A DNA stretch of 64,000 bases from Marinobacter mangrovi (GCF_016798325.1 NZ_JAERVO010000002.1:558001-622000), one strand, 5' to 3'. Shown: positions 20,336 to 29,299, counted from the stretch's first letter. The notes: generated by a model from the letters alone, not told the origin. Numbers and translations: made by a program.

Positions 20336-23056
20336 TTGGGGCACATCTTGAAAACAATTCTCGACGTACAGGCGGCGAACGACGATTTCGCCGATCAGGC
20401 CCGTGCCGTGCCGTCCGGCGAGCTGATCCGGGATCTGCTCGGTCACCGGATCAAGGTACCGGCTGCACCCACTGACTTCCTGGCTCGACCTGGCCTGCAA
20501 CAAACGATTGCGGAAGCGCTGCAGCCCGGCAGAACCCTGTTGCTTGAAGCGCCCGCAGGCTATGGGAAAACGCAGGCGTTACGGGAATGGGTCGTGGCCG
20601 CTGAGGCTGACCGGGTGGCCTGGCTCAGCATCGAATCACGAGACAACGACCCCCGGCGCCTGATGGCCCTGTTGGGACTCGCCCTGGGGCAGGATCAGCG
20701 GCAGGCCCAGGGGGCATTGCAGCGTGATCTTTATCCCGACCTTCTCAGTCTCTTGTTGCAGCGTTATGCCCGGGAATTTGCCAAGAATCCTGCCAAGCTG
20801 CCGACCTGCATCGTTCTCGACAACGTACACTGGCTGGCCCATCCAGACGCCCGGGATCTGATTGAGCAGCTGGTCGCCGAGTTGCCGGAAACGCTCGCAC
20901 TGGTGCTTATTTCCCGAGAACAGGTCACTTTCTCCACGCATAGTGCAGCTCTGAGCGGCCGGCTGACGCGGCTGGGTGCCGAGCATCTTCGTCTTTCTCT
21001 GGCCGAAACCGAGGCCCTGTTTGCGGGGGAAATGCAACAGGAACGCATCCGCCCGGCGGACGTCGAACAGGTGCATCACCTCAGTGAGGGCTGGATGACG
21101 CCACTGCAGTTGTTCCGGATGGAGCTGCAGGGCGACTCTGATACCCCGCGAACCATATTGGAAAGCCCGTCGGTTGCCCGTTTCTTTCGCGACGGTCTTC
21201 TGAGCGGTTACAGCACCGTCGCCCAGGTGATGTTGTTCCACATGGCTGAGCCGGAACTCATCAGCGACGCGCTGCTACAGTCCCTTAATGAGGCCCTGTT
21301 TGATCTGGAGCTCACGCCTTCCGTGGCCTGCCAGCGGGGGTTGCCGATCTGGCCGGTCTCCGGTCAGGGGCGCTGGTACCGGTTTAATCCCCTGTTCCGC
21401 GACTGGCTGCTGGGCAGGGAGCTGCATGGCCGGCAGGCGAGGGCATTGCGTGCCAGTCACTGGTTCGAAGCCCGGGGTGACCGTACCGAAGCACTGACAC
21501 ACGCGTTACGAGCCCAGGACGCCGACCGTGCCCTGGAAATAGCCGCCAGCGGGTCCGAAGCCTTGTTGGCCGGCCAGAACACCGGCGAATTATTGAGCTG
21601 GCGCCAGCAATTGCCGGCTCACCTGGTCGACAAGAGTCCTCGCCTGCGTCTGGTTTACGGCTGGGTGCATGCGATTGGTGGGCAGTTCAGTCAGGCCGAG
21701 AAATTGATCGATGGCCTGCCGGAAGCCGAACGCGATGCGTTGGGCGGCCGCCTGATGACGTTGCGTGCGTTTATCCTGCGCGGGCGCGGTGCGATCGAAC
21801 CGGCGCTTTCGGTTGTCGATCAGGCGCTCGCCGATGCCGCACTGTCTGACCATGCCCGACTGATGGCGCTGTGGATCCGCTCCAGTGCCCTATGCGCCGG
21901 TGAGCGCTATGCCGAAGCGCGCAGTGCCAACCGGCATGCCGCGCGGCTGGCCCGTGAATCCGGTGATCCGGGCAGCGAAATCCTGGCGGTTTACGATCAT
22001 GCCCGGATTGAACTGGGCAAAGGCTATCTCAAGCGCGCCGAGACCCTGATTCGTCGCGGTATGGACGTTGCGCTCAACGCACCGTACCAACCTCCGCGAG
22101 TCGGCGAGAGCCGTTTGCAGCTCAGCCTGGCCCTGCTACTTTGGCACCAGGGCCGCTGGCAGGAAGCTGAAGCCTGTCTGGTGCGCGCTGCGCGTCAGGC
22201 CGAGCACTGTCGCGATCTCGGGTTGCTGATGAACCTGGCATTGCGTGCGTTGATTGCCAAATCCCGCGGCGAGCTGGAACAGGCTTTCAGCTGGATCGGG
22301 CAGGCTGAGCGCACCATGCAATTGTGGCAGGTGGATGATGTGGCCTACCGTCCGGTTCTGGAAGCGTTGAAGCTGTCCTGTTGGCTGCAGGGTGACCAAC
22401 TGCAGCGCGTGGATTCCGCTCTGGGTTCTCTCGCGGTTGAGGGCCAGGAACCCTGCGTGCCCGAGCTGTTCCCCATGCTGCCCGGCTTGGTGGAAACCCT
22501 GCGGATTCGTCAGGAGATTGCCCGGGGAGACCTGGCCGCAGCCCAGGATCGCCTGTCGGCCTACAGCCAGGCGGTCGACGGTCTCGAGTTGCCGCTGGGA
22601 CGGCTGATATACGGGCGAATTCTCCAGTCCCTGATCCACGACAAGGCCGGCAAACCGGACAAGGCCCTCGTCGCTCTGCGCGAAGCATTGCAAGAGGCGG
22701 CACGCGAGGAATACGTCAGTCCGTTCATCGAGATGGAGAGCGCGCTGCGCGAACTGCTGCCCAAGGTCCTGGCGTCTGCAGGCGAATCGCCCTTCTTTGA
22801 TCGGCTACGGGCCTATTTCCGGGTCGAGAAACACCAGGCGTCGAAAGCCGGTGGCGAACTGGCTGAGCCCATCAGTGATCGTGAACGAGGTGTGCTCGAG
22901 CTGATTGCCATCGGCCTGTCCAACCAGGACATTGCCGATCGGCTGCATATCTCATTGCATACGGTAAAAACCCACGCAAGGCGCCTCAACGCCAAACTGG
23001 GCGTGCGGTCAAGGACCCAGGCCATCGTCCGCGCGCGGGAGTTGGGTGTGCTCTAA
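20336..23056 (+). CDS. Large ATP-binding LuxR-family regulator (MalT-type, LAL)
   Basis: The 906-residue product has an N-terminal NTPase domain with Walker A APAGYGKT (about residues 72-79) and CIVLDNVHWL as a Walker B-like segment. A long helical, TPR-like middle (about 370-800) follows. The C-terminal LuxR helix-turn-helix (ISDRERGVLELIAIGLSNQD onward, about 845-906) includes HTVKTHARRLNAKLGV. Such proteins are ATP- and inducer-dependent transcription activators. The start is uncertain: TTG at 20336 or TTG at 20348. Context suggests it controls the DUF1302-DUF1329 pair just upstream; this is inference. Confidence 0.88.
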   Translation: MGHILKTILDVQAANDDFADQARAVPSGELIRDLLGHRIKVPAAPTDFLARPGLQQTIAEALQPGRTLLLEAPAGYGKTQALREWVVAAEADRVAWLSIESRDNDPRRLMALLGLALGQDQRQAQGALQRDLYPDLLSLLLQRYAREFAKNPAKLPTCIVLDNVHWLAHPDARDLIEQLVAELPETLALVLISREQVTFSTHSAALSGRLTRLGAEHLRLSLAETEALFAGEMQQERIRPADVEQVHHLSEGWMTPLQLFRMELQGDSDTPRTILESPSVARFFRDGLLSGYSTVAQVMLFHMAEPELISDALLQSLNEALFDLELTPSVACQRGLPIWPVSGQGRWYRFNPLFRDWLLGRELHGRQARALRASHWFEARGDRTEALTHALRAQDADRALEIAASGSEALLAGQNTGELLSWRQQLPAHLVDKSPRLRLVYGWVHAIGGQFSQAEKLIDGLPEAERDALGGRLMTLRAFILRGRGAIEPALSVVDQALADAALSDHARLMALWIRSSALCAGERYAEARSANRHAARLARESGDPGSEILAVYDHARIELGKGYLKRAETLIRRGMDVALNAPYQPPRVGESRLQLSLALLLWHQGRWQEAEACLVRAARQAEHCRDLGLLMNLALRALIAKSRGELEQAFSWIGQAERTMQLWQVDDVAYRPVLEALKLSCWLQGDQLQRVDSALGSLAVEGQEPCVPELFPMLPGLVETLRIRQEIARGDLAAAQDRLSAYSQAVDGLELPLGRLIYGRILQSLIHDKAGKPDKALVALREALQEAAREEYVSPFIEMESALRELLPKVLASAGESPFFDRLRAYFRVEKHQASKAGGELAEPISDRERGVLELIAIGLSNQDIADRLHISLHTVKTHARRLNAKLGVRSRTQAIVRARELGVL

Positions 23057-23060
23057 TCTC

Positions 23061-23230
23061 GTCGGTTGGGCTGACGCAGGAAGCCCAACGATAAGCGGGC
23101 ACCGGGTATTCCCGTAATCCTGGACCTGTTGGAAATAGGGGGTCTCAAAATCCGGTTTGGCGGCCATTGGATTGGATGAGATTGGCCGCAAACCCGGTTT
23201 GTTGGGCTTCCTGCGTCAGCCCAACCTACG
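23061..23230 (+). repeat. 170-bp dispersed repeat, copy 1
   Basis: This element begins 4 bp after the regulator's stop codon. Both ends are the same 25-bp hairpin unit in opposite orientation: GTTGGGCT ... AGCCCAAC with GACGCAGGA between (23065-23089 and 23201-23225). The interior has a further imperfect hairpin around CGGTTTGGCGGCCA and TGGCCGCAAACC. A second, inverted, same-length copy lies at 25671-25840. It is REPIN- or MITE-like and non-coding; it may also act as a terminator for the regulator gene. Confidence 0.85.
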
Positions 23231-23278
23231 CTCGTTGCGCGCCGGAGTAGCCACTGGGGGTGTGGCACTGAAGCAAGA

Positions 23279-24217
23279 TCAGACGAGCGTCGCCTCTTTC
23301 TTCGGAATCGCCGTATCCGAACCGACATGCCCCATTAATCGGTCGATCCTGCGATCCTTCGCCAGCCACAGGTCATCGACCCAGGCCTGGAATTCCTTTC
23401 TTAGCTGCTCGTCACTGGTGTAGTCCATACCCAGGAAGTGAGCCGGTATCTCAATGGTGCGGACGTCAACGATCACGCGCTTGATCCGGCCACAAAGATA
23501 GTCCCAGAACCCGTGTCGGCGATCGGGATAGACAATGGTGACGTCCAGCAGCGTGTGCAGTGTTTCGCCCATGGCGCCGAGTACGAAGGCCGTACCGCCG
23601 GCCCGGGGCTTTAGCAGGTGTTTGTAAGGCGACTTCTGGGCATCGTGCTTGGCTTGAGTGAAACGAGTGCCTTCCATGAAATTGAAGACAGTCACCGGCG
23701 TGTAGTGAAACTTCTCGCAGGCGGCGCGGGTGGTTTCCAGGTCCTTGCCTTTCAGGCTCGGGTTTTTGGCCACCTGTTCCTTGGTGTAACGGCGCATGAA
23801 GGGGAAATCCAGAGCCCACCAGGCCACGCCCAGCAGGGGCACCCAGATCAACGCCTGCTTGAGGAAGAACTTGAGCAATGGAATGCGGTCGTTCAGGACG
23901 TACTGGATGACCGGAATGTCCGCCCAGGATTGATGGTTGCACGTCACCAGATACCAGTCGTCCTGCGACAGCGCGTCAACGCCCTCAACCTGCCACTCAA
24001 TCCGATGGAATAGATCGGCCAGACGGTTGTTGTAGCCAATCCAGAGGTAGGCGATCCAGCTCAGCACCACCGTGCAGCCGGCACGGACCGGGCGGATGGG
24101 AACGATCAGCTTGATGAACGCAAACAGCAGCAGTACCGGGAACAGGACCAGCGTGTCTGCGAGGATCAAAAGGGCAGCCAGGCACCCTTTGAGTGTCGCA
24201 GGCAGAAAGTTCAGCAT
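23279..24217 (-). CDS. PlsC-type lysophospholipid acyltransferase family protein (YihG-like)
   Basis: This 312-residue membrane acyltransferase has two hydrophobic N-terminal segments (about 8-60). The catalytic NHxxxxD motif is NHQSWAD (residues 94-100) and the substrate-binding motif is FNFMEGTRFT (near 180). The size and the long C-terminal part match the YihG/LCLAT-like group, which transfers acyl chains to lysophospholipids. It is the last of three minus-strand genes between the two 170-bp repeats and ends about 50 bp from copy 1. Confidence 0.85.
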   Translation of the reverse strand: MLNFLPATLKGCLAALLILADTLVLFPVLLLFAFIKLIVPIRPVRAGCTVVLSWIAYLWIGYNNRLADLFHRIEWQVEGVDALSQDDWYLVTCNHQSWADIPVIQYVLNDRIPLLKFFLKQALIWVPLLGVAWWALDFPFMRRYTKEQVAKNPSLKGKDLETTRAACEKFHYTPVTVFNFMEGTRFTQAKHDAQKSPYKHLLKPRAGGTAFVLGAMGETLHTLLDVTIVYPDRRHGFWDYLCGRIKRVIVDVRTIEIPAHFLGMDYTSDEQLRKEFQAWVDDLWLAKDRRIDRLMGHVGSDTAIPKKEATLV

Positions 24218-24236
24218 GACATTGTCTCGTTAGCGA

Positions 24237-24632
24237 TCAGAGCGAGTCCTGTGGGGTATCTGGCTTTCTGGACTCGCCCATCAACTGGTTGGTTTTCGCG
24301 CGGGCCTGGTCGCGGATTGCCGGTGTGACATGGACACCGAGCGCGGCGAGTGCGGCCAGCATGACTGAAATATCGTCTGTGTAACCCAGAACCGGTGTGA
24401 GGTCGGGGATGGCATCCACCAGGCTGATGAAATAGCCCAGGCTGCCGGAAATGACCGTCTTGCACCACAGCGGGGTACCCGGTGCCCGCAGTGTATAGAA
24501 GAGTGTTAGTCCCAGCTCCAACGGCTTTCGCCCGAGGTTGTAGGCGCCTCGCCGCAATTTATCGCGAAACCCGGTTTCCGAGTAGTGTCCGGACCACTCG
24601 GCGATCCGGCTGCTTTCCGGTTGTGTCGTCAC
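24237..24632 (-). CDS. YkvA family (DUF1232) small membrane protein
   Basis: The 131-residue product has the DUF1232 core GYFISLVDAIPDLTPVLGYT followed by DDISVMLAAL, with one or two membrane helices. The function of the family is unknown. It lies 19 bp upstream of the acyltransferase gene and 3 bp after the glucosaminidase gene, so the three are probably cotranscribed. Confidence 0.85.
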   Translation of the reverse strand: MTTQPESSRIAEWSGHYSETGFRDKLRRGAYNLGRKPLELGLTLFYTLRAPGTPLWCKTVISGSLGYFISLVDAIPDLTPVLGYTDDISVMLAALAALGVHVTPAIRDQARAKTNQLMGESRKPDTPQDSL

Positions 24633-24635
24633 AGG

Positions 24636-25550
24636 TCAGCCCTCGCTTTTTGCAATGCCTCCCGGCGTAAACGCCGACTTGTCGCCGGTCGCCAGCTGAA
24701 GCAGTTCCGGCAGGGTATTGCTACTGCCAATCAATGCTTTGTATTCCTTGTCGTAGTATCCAAGGTTGTTGTGCCGGATCATAGCCTGGATTTCCTCGAC
24801 GTAGGCCGCTCCGCGCTCGGAGTAGCCAATCAGCCCCTGAGCCAGTGCGATGCCGCCAGGGAAGCGATCCTTCGTGCGGGCCTGCTCGCGGGTGTTGCGC
24901 AGGGCCTGATAGCTGTCGTGACGATTGAGATTGGTGATGTAGGCCCGGATCGACTCATAGGGAGACGGGAACGCGGCGACCTCGTGCGTCGCACCCTCTA
25001 CACGGCTGCGGGGCACCAGTCCGCAGCCTTTGGTGAAACACCACTGGCCGAACAGGTTATTCCCCTGGGTGGCAAAGCGTGAGGTGCCCCAGGCCGATTC
25101 GTTGGCCGCCTGGGCCATAATCAGCGACGGTGGGATGACATCGAGGCGGCGATTAAGCTTGTCGTACATTTCGGGTGAGGCGACCTCAGCGTCCACCCGC
25201 AGGCGCTTGGCCTGACGCTCCAGCCAGGCGCTTTCCTGATCGGTCAGCTCCGATTTGCCTTCCAGGATTTCCAGGTTGTCACGCAGCATCAGGACGCGCG
25301 TGTTGGCGAGAACAATGCGTGGATACAGGAAGGAGAAGAACGCGGCTTTCTTTTCGGCGGTGTCGTGATACCCGGAGAAGTCCGGCAGGTCCGCCATGGC
25401 CCAGTCCGGCAGCGGTGGCAATGCGTCCAGGGTCGCGTTGTCCTGGTCGTATTCCGGCTGGTAGTCGGCGGGCTTGTGGAATGCGCCCCATCCAAAAGCC
25501 AGGACCAGCGTAGCGGCCATGGCTGTCAGTTTTACACCTGCTGACATCAC
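24636..25550 (-). CDS. Bax-type glucosaminidase-domain protein
   Basis: The 304-residue product has an N-terminal hydrophobic signal or anchor (about 5-24). A glucosaminidase-like domain includes SLIMAQAANESAWGTSRFA (catalytic Glu in NESAWG) and NLFGQWCFTKGCG with a Cys pair. This is the Bax family, thought to cleave peptidoglycan glycan chains in the periplasm. It is the first gene of the trio bracketed by the repeats. Confidence 0.86.
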   Translation of the reverse strand: MMSAGVKLTAMAATLVLAFGWGAFHKPADYQPEYDQDNATLDALPPLPDWAMADLPDFSGYHDTAEKKAAFFSFLYPRIVLANTRVLMLRDNLEILEGKSELTDQESAWLERQAKRLRVDAEVASPEMYDKLNRRLDVIPPSLIMAQAANESAWGTSRFATQGNNLFGQWCFTKGCGLVPRSRVEGATHEVAAFPSPYESIRAYITNLNRHDSYQALRNTREQARTKDRFPGGIALAQGLIGYSERGAAYVEEIQAMIRHNNLGYYDKEYKALIGSSNTLPELLQLATGDKSAFTPGGIAKSEG

Positions 25551-25875
25551 GTTCTCCCATTACTGCAGTATGACGCGTATTGTAACAGGTTACGTTTGGG
25601 GCACTGTTTGGTTCAGTTACAGTGGGTATATAGAGCGTTGTAAAGGCATCGCGAGTGACGCCCGGAATCTGTAGGTTGGGCAGACGCAGGAAGCCCAACA
25701 AACCAGGTTTGCGGCCAAACTCATCCAGCTCAATGGTTGCCAAATCGGTTTTTGAGCACCCATGATTCATGCATATCCGCGCTAACGGGAGCTTCCGGTG
25801 CTCACTTATTGTTGGGCTTCCTGCGTCGGCCCAACCTACGCTCTGGGGCTATTGTAGCGCTCTGTGTGCGTTCTT
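25551..25875. other. Gene-free region containing repeat copy 2 and the promoter side of the Bax-type gene
   Basis: Of these 325 bp, 170 are the second repeat copy. The rest (25551-25670) is AT-richer than its surroundings and should carry the promoter of the three-gene minus-strand unit. No coding sequence is convincing. Confidence 0.5.
25671..25840 (-). repeat. 170-bp dispersed repeat, copy 2 (inverted relative to copy 1)
   Basis: This has the same length and end structure as the copy at 23061-23230 but the opposite orientation. Terminal hairpin units lie at 25675-25699 and 25811-25835. By eye the terminal 30 bp and the 85 bp at the other end are strongly conserved between copies, while about 35 bp in the middle have diverged. 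The two copies bracket the Bax/YkvA/acyltransferase genes. Confidence 0.85.
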
Positions 25876-28050
25876 CTACTCCGGCTCCCGGGCACCCAGT
25901 AGCAGGCCGATGTACTCCTCGCCGGAGGCCTTCGTTTCACGGTACCGCAGCACCATAAATTCGCGGTCACTGGACAGGTAGCCGTCCAGGGTGATCGTGC
26001 CGTCGCTGCTGTCGAACGTCAGCCGGTCATCGGATCGCGTGTAGGTCAGATCGATATTGGCGTCGTTGACCGACGTCGGTGTTTGTTGGCTTGTGGTGCT
26101 GATGGATTCCCTGATCTGGAAGCCGGCCAGCGACACGGTGGCTTCCTCTGCTGAGACATCGGTGATGGACAGCCGGCCGCCATCCACCTGTCGCAGATAC
26201 TGCTCGTCGTCGCCCAGGCCGGCGATGGTGCCGGACAGTCGGTAAGTTGCTTCTTCTGGACCGCTGCTACCTTTTTCCAAGGCAAATAGGATGCCTTGTC
26301 CATTCACTGGATTGTCCAGGTTGAACGCCAACAGGCTGGCATCGGGATTGCTGGCGCCAATTCCTTCAACGCCGTAGAAACCGGTGGTGCTGCCATACAG
26401 CAGGTTAAGTCGGCCGGTATTGGCTTCACCGGCATTCAGTTGGGACGTGCGGTTGCCGACACTCGCGTTTTCGTTCCGGTTAGGTGCGGTCGTGTCGATG
26501 GCACCGCTGGCGTCCCTGCGAATGGCTTCTCCGGTGGCCGTCTGGTCGTAGTCGCCATTACCCGAACCGCTCCAGTCGCCAATAAACGATTCGGCGCGGA
26601 AGGGGTAAGTGTTGTCACCGAGTTGGACGGAAAAGCTGATGACGTTGTAGCTGGAGTGCAGGGTACCTGTATCAAAATCATCACTTTGAGCGAGGCCCAC
26701 ATCAAACGCGGACACGAAATAGTTCTCCAGCTCATCCTGGCGCTGATAGTTGCCGTCATTGTCCTGCTTCAGTTCGATGGCTTTGCCGGCACTGAAGTAG
26801 TTGGCCAGGAGCGTGTCCGGGTAGTCGTCGTCAGACAGCAGGATGTGCGCGTCCAGGAAGTAGGGGTTGCGAGTCCAGCCTACGGGCAGAGCGCCGGTCT
26901 TGTCGGTGATGCTCTGGTAGAGCGACGAGCCGGCCAGCAGCCGGTCCTGGTTGACGATGCTGGCGGCGCTGGGGGAGGTGGCATGGCTGTTGATTTCCCA
27001 GAAGCCCCGGCCCTTGGTGTCATAGAGGCCGTTGTCGTAGCGGTCGAGGGTGGCGCGTTCGTAAGGGTAGTCGCTCGCCATCGAGGTCACGTTGATGCCG
27101 AAGACCGAGAAGGACGTCATGCTTAAACTGGGATAAACGTAAGACACGCCGTTGCTCTCAAGGCGCTCCTCATATGCACGCTGGGTGGCCCACTGCGCTG
27201 CGGTGCCGCTGGAAAAGCGACTGCTGCGGCCCAATTCCAGCCCGAAATAGACGCCGTTCATATTAACCGAGTCGGCCGAAATGGCGCTGGTGGACACGGG
27301 GGCCACCTGGGCCAGTTCCGCCATCCGTTCGACGTAGTTGGCTAGGTCGGTGCGATTGGCCAACAGGCTGACAGCGCCTTCCAGTGAGGTACCGTCGGGA
27401 ATGTTGATCTCGAAGTCCTGGATCTGGTCGGCCAGGGTCGACCAGACGAATTTGTTGATGCACAGGCCTTCGCTGTCGGTGGACTCGACACAGTCCATGA
27501 CCGCCGCAAATTCGCTGCTGTTGTACCCGCCCAGTCCGTAGCGGACCACGTATTCGGAAAACGGATTTACCTTGACGTCGCGATCGCGATCCGTAGCAAA
27601 AGCCCGGATGCGGGTGCTGCCGTATTCCACCTCAATCAGCACGTCGGGGCCGACCGGCTGGCCCTCCGGGAAATTGATGATGGTGTACCCGTCGTCGTCC
27701 TGGCGTTGCTCCGTTTCCACGGTGCTGATTTTGGTCAACGTCTGGTTGGTTTTATAGACACTGACGCTGTCGGGTTGCACCAGATGCAGGTTGCGGCGGG
27801 ACAACGGGGCATTGGGAGCCAGTGACTGAGGCACTTCCACCGTGATCCGGACCTCGCTCTTGGCCAGGCCCGATGAATTGTTCGAGTCACCGGTGCTGGA
27901 TTCGGTGAAGTCTTCAGCGGGGTTTTTCTTGCCCGAGAAACTGTTGGGGCGGTCGCCGGCCCCCTGGACCGCGTCGTCTCCCCCGCCGCCACAGGCGGTC
28001 AGCAGGGTGGTGAGGGTAATGAAACTCAGCAGGCGCAGGGCAACGGACAT
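25876..28050 (-). CDS. Large unrecognised lipoprotein (724 aa)
   Basis: I do not recognise the family. The product has a lipoprotein signal with lipobox LTAC and Cys at residue 20, followed by GGGGDD. A low-complexity Ser/Asn-rich linker (about 30-65) follows, then a long Asp/Ser/Tyr/Gly-rich body consistent with beta-structured surface domains. No Asp directly follows the lipid-modified Cys, so outer-membrane location is expected. It is a single-gene unit with no metabolic partner nearby. Confidence 0.75.
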   Translation of the reverse strand: MSVALRLLSFITLTTLLTACGGGGDDAVQGAGDRPNSFSGKKNPAEDFTESSTGDSNNSSGLAKSEVRITVEVPQSLAPNAPLSRRNLHLVQPDSVSVYKTNQTLTKISTVETEQRQDDDGYTIINFPEGQPVGPDVLIEVEYGSTRIRAFATDRDRDVKVNPFSEYVVRYGLGGYNSSEFAAVMDCVESTDSEGLCINKFVWSTLADQIQDFEINIPDGTSLEGAVSLLANRTDLANYVERMAELAQVAPVSTSAISADSVNMNGVYFGLELGRSSRFSSGTAAQWATQRAYEERLESNGVSYVYPSLSMTSFSVFGINVTSMASDYPYERATLDRYDNGLYDTKGRGFWEINSHATSPSAASIVNQDRLLAGSSLYQSITDKTGALPVGWTRNPYFLDAHILLSDDDYPDTLLANYFSAGKAIELKQDNDGNYQRQDELENYFVSAFDVGLAQSDDFDTGTLHSSYNVISFSVQLGDNTYPFRAESFIGDWSGSGNGDYDQTATGEAIRRDASGAIDTTAPNRNENASVGNRTSQLNAGEANTGRLNLLYGSTTGFYGVEGIGASNPDASLLAFNLDNPVNGQGILFALEKGSSGPEEATYRLSGTIAGLGDDEQYLRQVDGGRLSITDVSAEEATVSLAGFQIRESISTTSQQTPTSVNDANIDLTYTRSDDRLTFDSSDGTITLDGYLSSDREFMVLRYRETKASGEEYIGLLLGAREPE

Positions 28051-28195
28051 AGAAATCGGGCATCCAGGATTTTTAAGTTCCCGGCAGATTAGCAGGACCG
28101 TTAACCCGAAAAAGTGAGGTTTGGCACGGAACGGAGAGGAAGGCTTATTTCGGCGTGTTGTGCGTTAGCGGGGGGGAGATCCATAAGCAGAGAAA

Positions 28196-28226
28196 TAAAA
28201 AACGGGATTCATCCGGAATCCCGTTT
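28196..28226 (-). terminator. Rho-independent terminator after the yfaZ-like gene
   Basis: AAACGGGATTC and GAATCCCGTTT form an 11-bp stem with a 5-nt loop. On the minus strand the hairpin is followed by a T-rich run. It lies about 30 bp after the yfaZ-like stop codon. Confidence 0.9.
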
Positions 28227-28255
28227 CTTGCTGAAAGCGCTCTGACGTTCGGGTT

Positions 28256-28810
28256 TTAGAAGTAGAGCTTCATACCGGCCATGGCGCCTTCATCCAGATC
28301 GATGTCGCCGCGGGGGTCGAGATCGGTGTTCAGGTAGCGGTAGCCAGCGAACAGTTCGGCGTTGCGGATGACCCGATAGCTGACCCGTCCTTCGAAACTG
28401 GTCATATCGTCGGAGTCCCCGAAGGACAGGATGCTGGGTGCATAGTGCAGGGCGCCGGTCACCGACAGGCCAGGAACGTTGGGGATGTTCATGGTGGCGA
28501 AACCACCGATGCCCACCGCGCCGCCATCAAAGTCGTCATCATCCCAGCCAATACCCTGAACGCCGATACCGGCGGTTGTTGGCAGGTTGCCCAGTGCCGT
28601 GCGGCCTTGCGCGTGCAGGTCCAGGTTGACGATGTGGCGGCTGCCTTCGTGGTAGGTGTAGCCGGCGCCGGCCTGGAGATCGGCGGTGTTCGGCATGAAG
28701 TCGATCTGGCCTTTGGCGGAATCGTTGGTCAGGCTGAGATCAAAATCGGCGGCCAGCGCCGGTGTGGCGGCCACGGACAGTGCCAGAATGGAAAGGCGGC
28801 AATATTTCAT
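28256..28810 (-). CDS. YfaZ-family outer-membrane porin-like protein
   Basis: The 184-residue precursor has a signal peptide ending in TPALA (about residue 20) and a mature beta-rich chain: YTYHEGSRHIVNLDLHAQG, then FEGRVSYRVIRNAELFAGYR. It ends in an aromatic residue (MAGMKLYF), the outer-membrane barrel signature. Size and pattern fit the YfaZ family, whose role is unknown. It is a single-gene unit with its own terminator. Confidence 0.8.
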   Translation of the reverse strand: MKYCRLSILALSVAATPALAADFDLSLTNDSAKGQIDFMPNTADLQAGAGYTYHEGSRHIVNLDLHAQGRTALGNLPTTAGIGVQGIGWDDDDFDGGAVGIGGFATMNIPNVPGLSVTGALHYAPSILSFGDSDDMTSFEGRVSYRVIRNAELFAGYRYLNTDLDPRGDIDLDEGAMAGMKLYF

Positions 28811-28959
28811 GGATTTACCCTTATCGTTCGTTGGTTCTGCGGCCCATAGTAGCCATGGGCTAAGGGCCTCTCAACTTAACATCTGGTCATTCAGCCGGGT
28901 CTTCCATGACGCCGATCAATGGGTTGCAGACGTATTAGTCTGAATCCCGATTGAGTTGT

Positions 28960-29157
28960 TCAGTGCTTCGGAAAGTCGTGCTCGTTGTCAGCGTCCGGAA
29001 ATTCACCCGGGTCGGCGTCTTCAGCAGGGATTCGGAATTCCTCGTTGGCCCAGGCGCCCAGGTCAATCAGCTTGCAGCGCTCGCAGCAGAATGGCCGATA
29101 AGGATTGTTGACGTCCCACTCGACGTCGTTTTTGCAGGTTGGGCAGGTGACAAGCAT
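28960..29157 (-). CDS. yacG: DNA gyrase inhibitor YacG (zinc ribbon)
   Basis: This 65-residue protein starts at the ATG at 29157 ([14 protein letters not shown]). It has the four zinc-binding Cys of the family in CPTC and CCERC, followed by [15 protein letters not shown]. YacG binds GyrB and blocks DNA binding by gyrase. In Pseudomonas relatives yacG directly follows pilD-coaE. Here it is separated from coaE by five genes on the same strand. Confidence 0.93.
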   Translation of the reverse strand: MLVTCPTCKNDVEWDVNNPYRPFCCERCKLIDLGAWANEEFRIPAEDADPGEFPDADNEHDFPKH

Positions 29158-29299
29158 GGATCTCTGACTACCGATTGAGATTGCCCCGTTTGCGTTGGGA
29201 AAAGTGTTCAACGCAAGGACGGGATGGACCAGACTGGGTGCAAAGAATTGATTTAACTGGCTATCTATCCGTTGCATCCTGAAGCCTATGTTAACCGGC

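Noticed and set aside
23157-23423. Small frames translating the 170-bp repeats (GRKPGLLGFLRQPN-like peptides)
   Set aside because: The similarity between the copies is nucleotide-level repeat homology. The frames run into flanking non-coding DNA and lack ribosome sites.
23230-25671. Segment between the repeats as a composite transposon
   Set aside because: There is no transposase gene inside or beside it, and the bracketed genes have normal genome composition. Only the paired repeats are supported.
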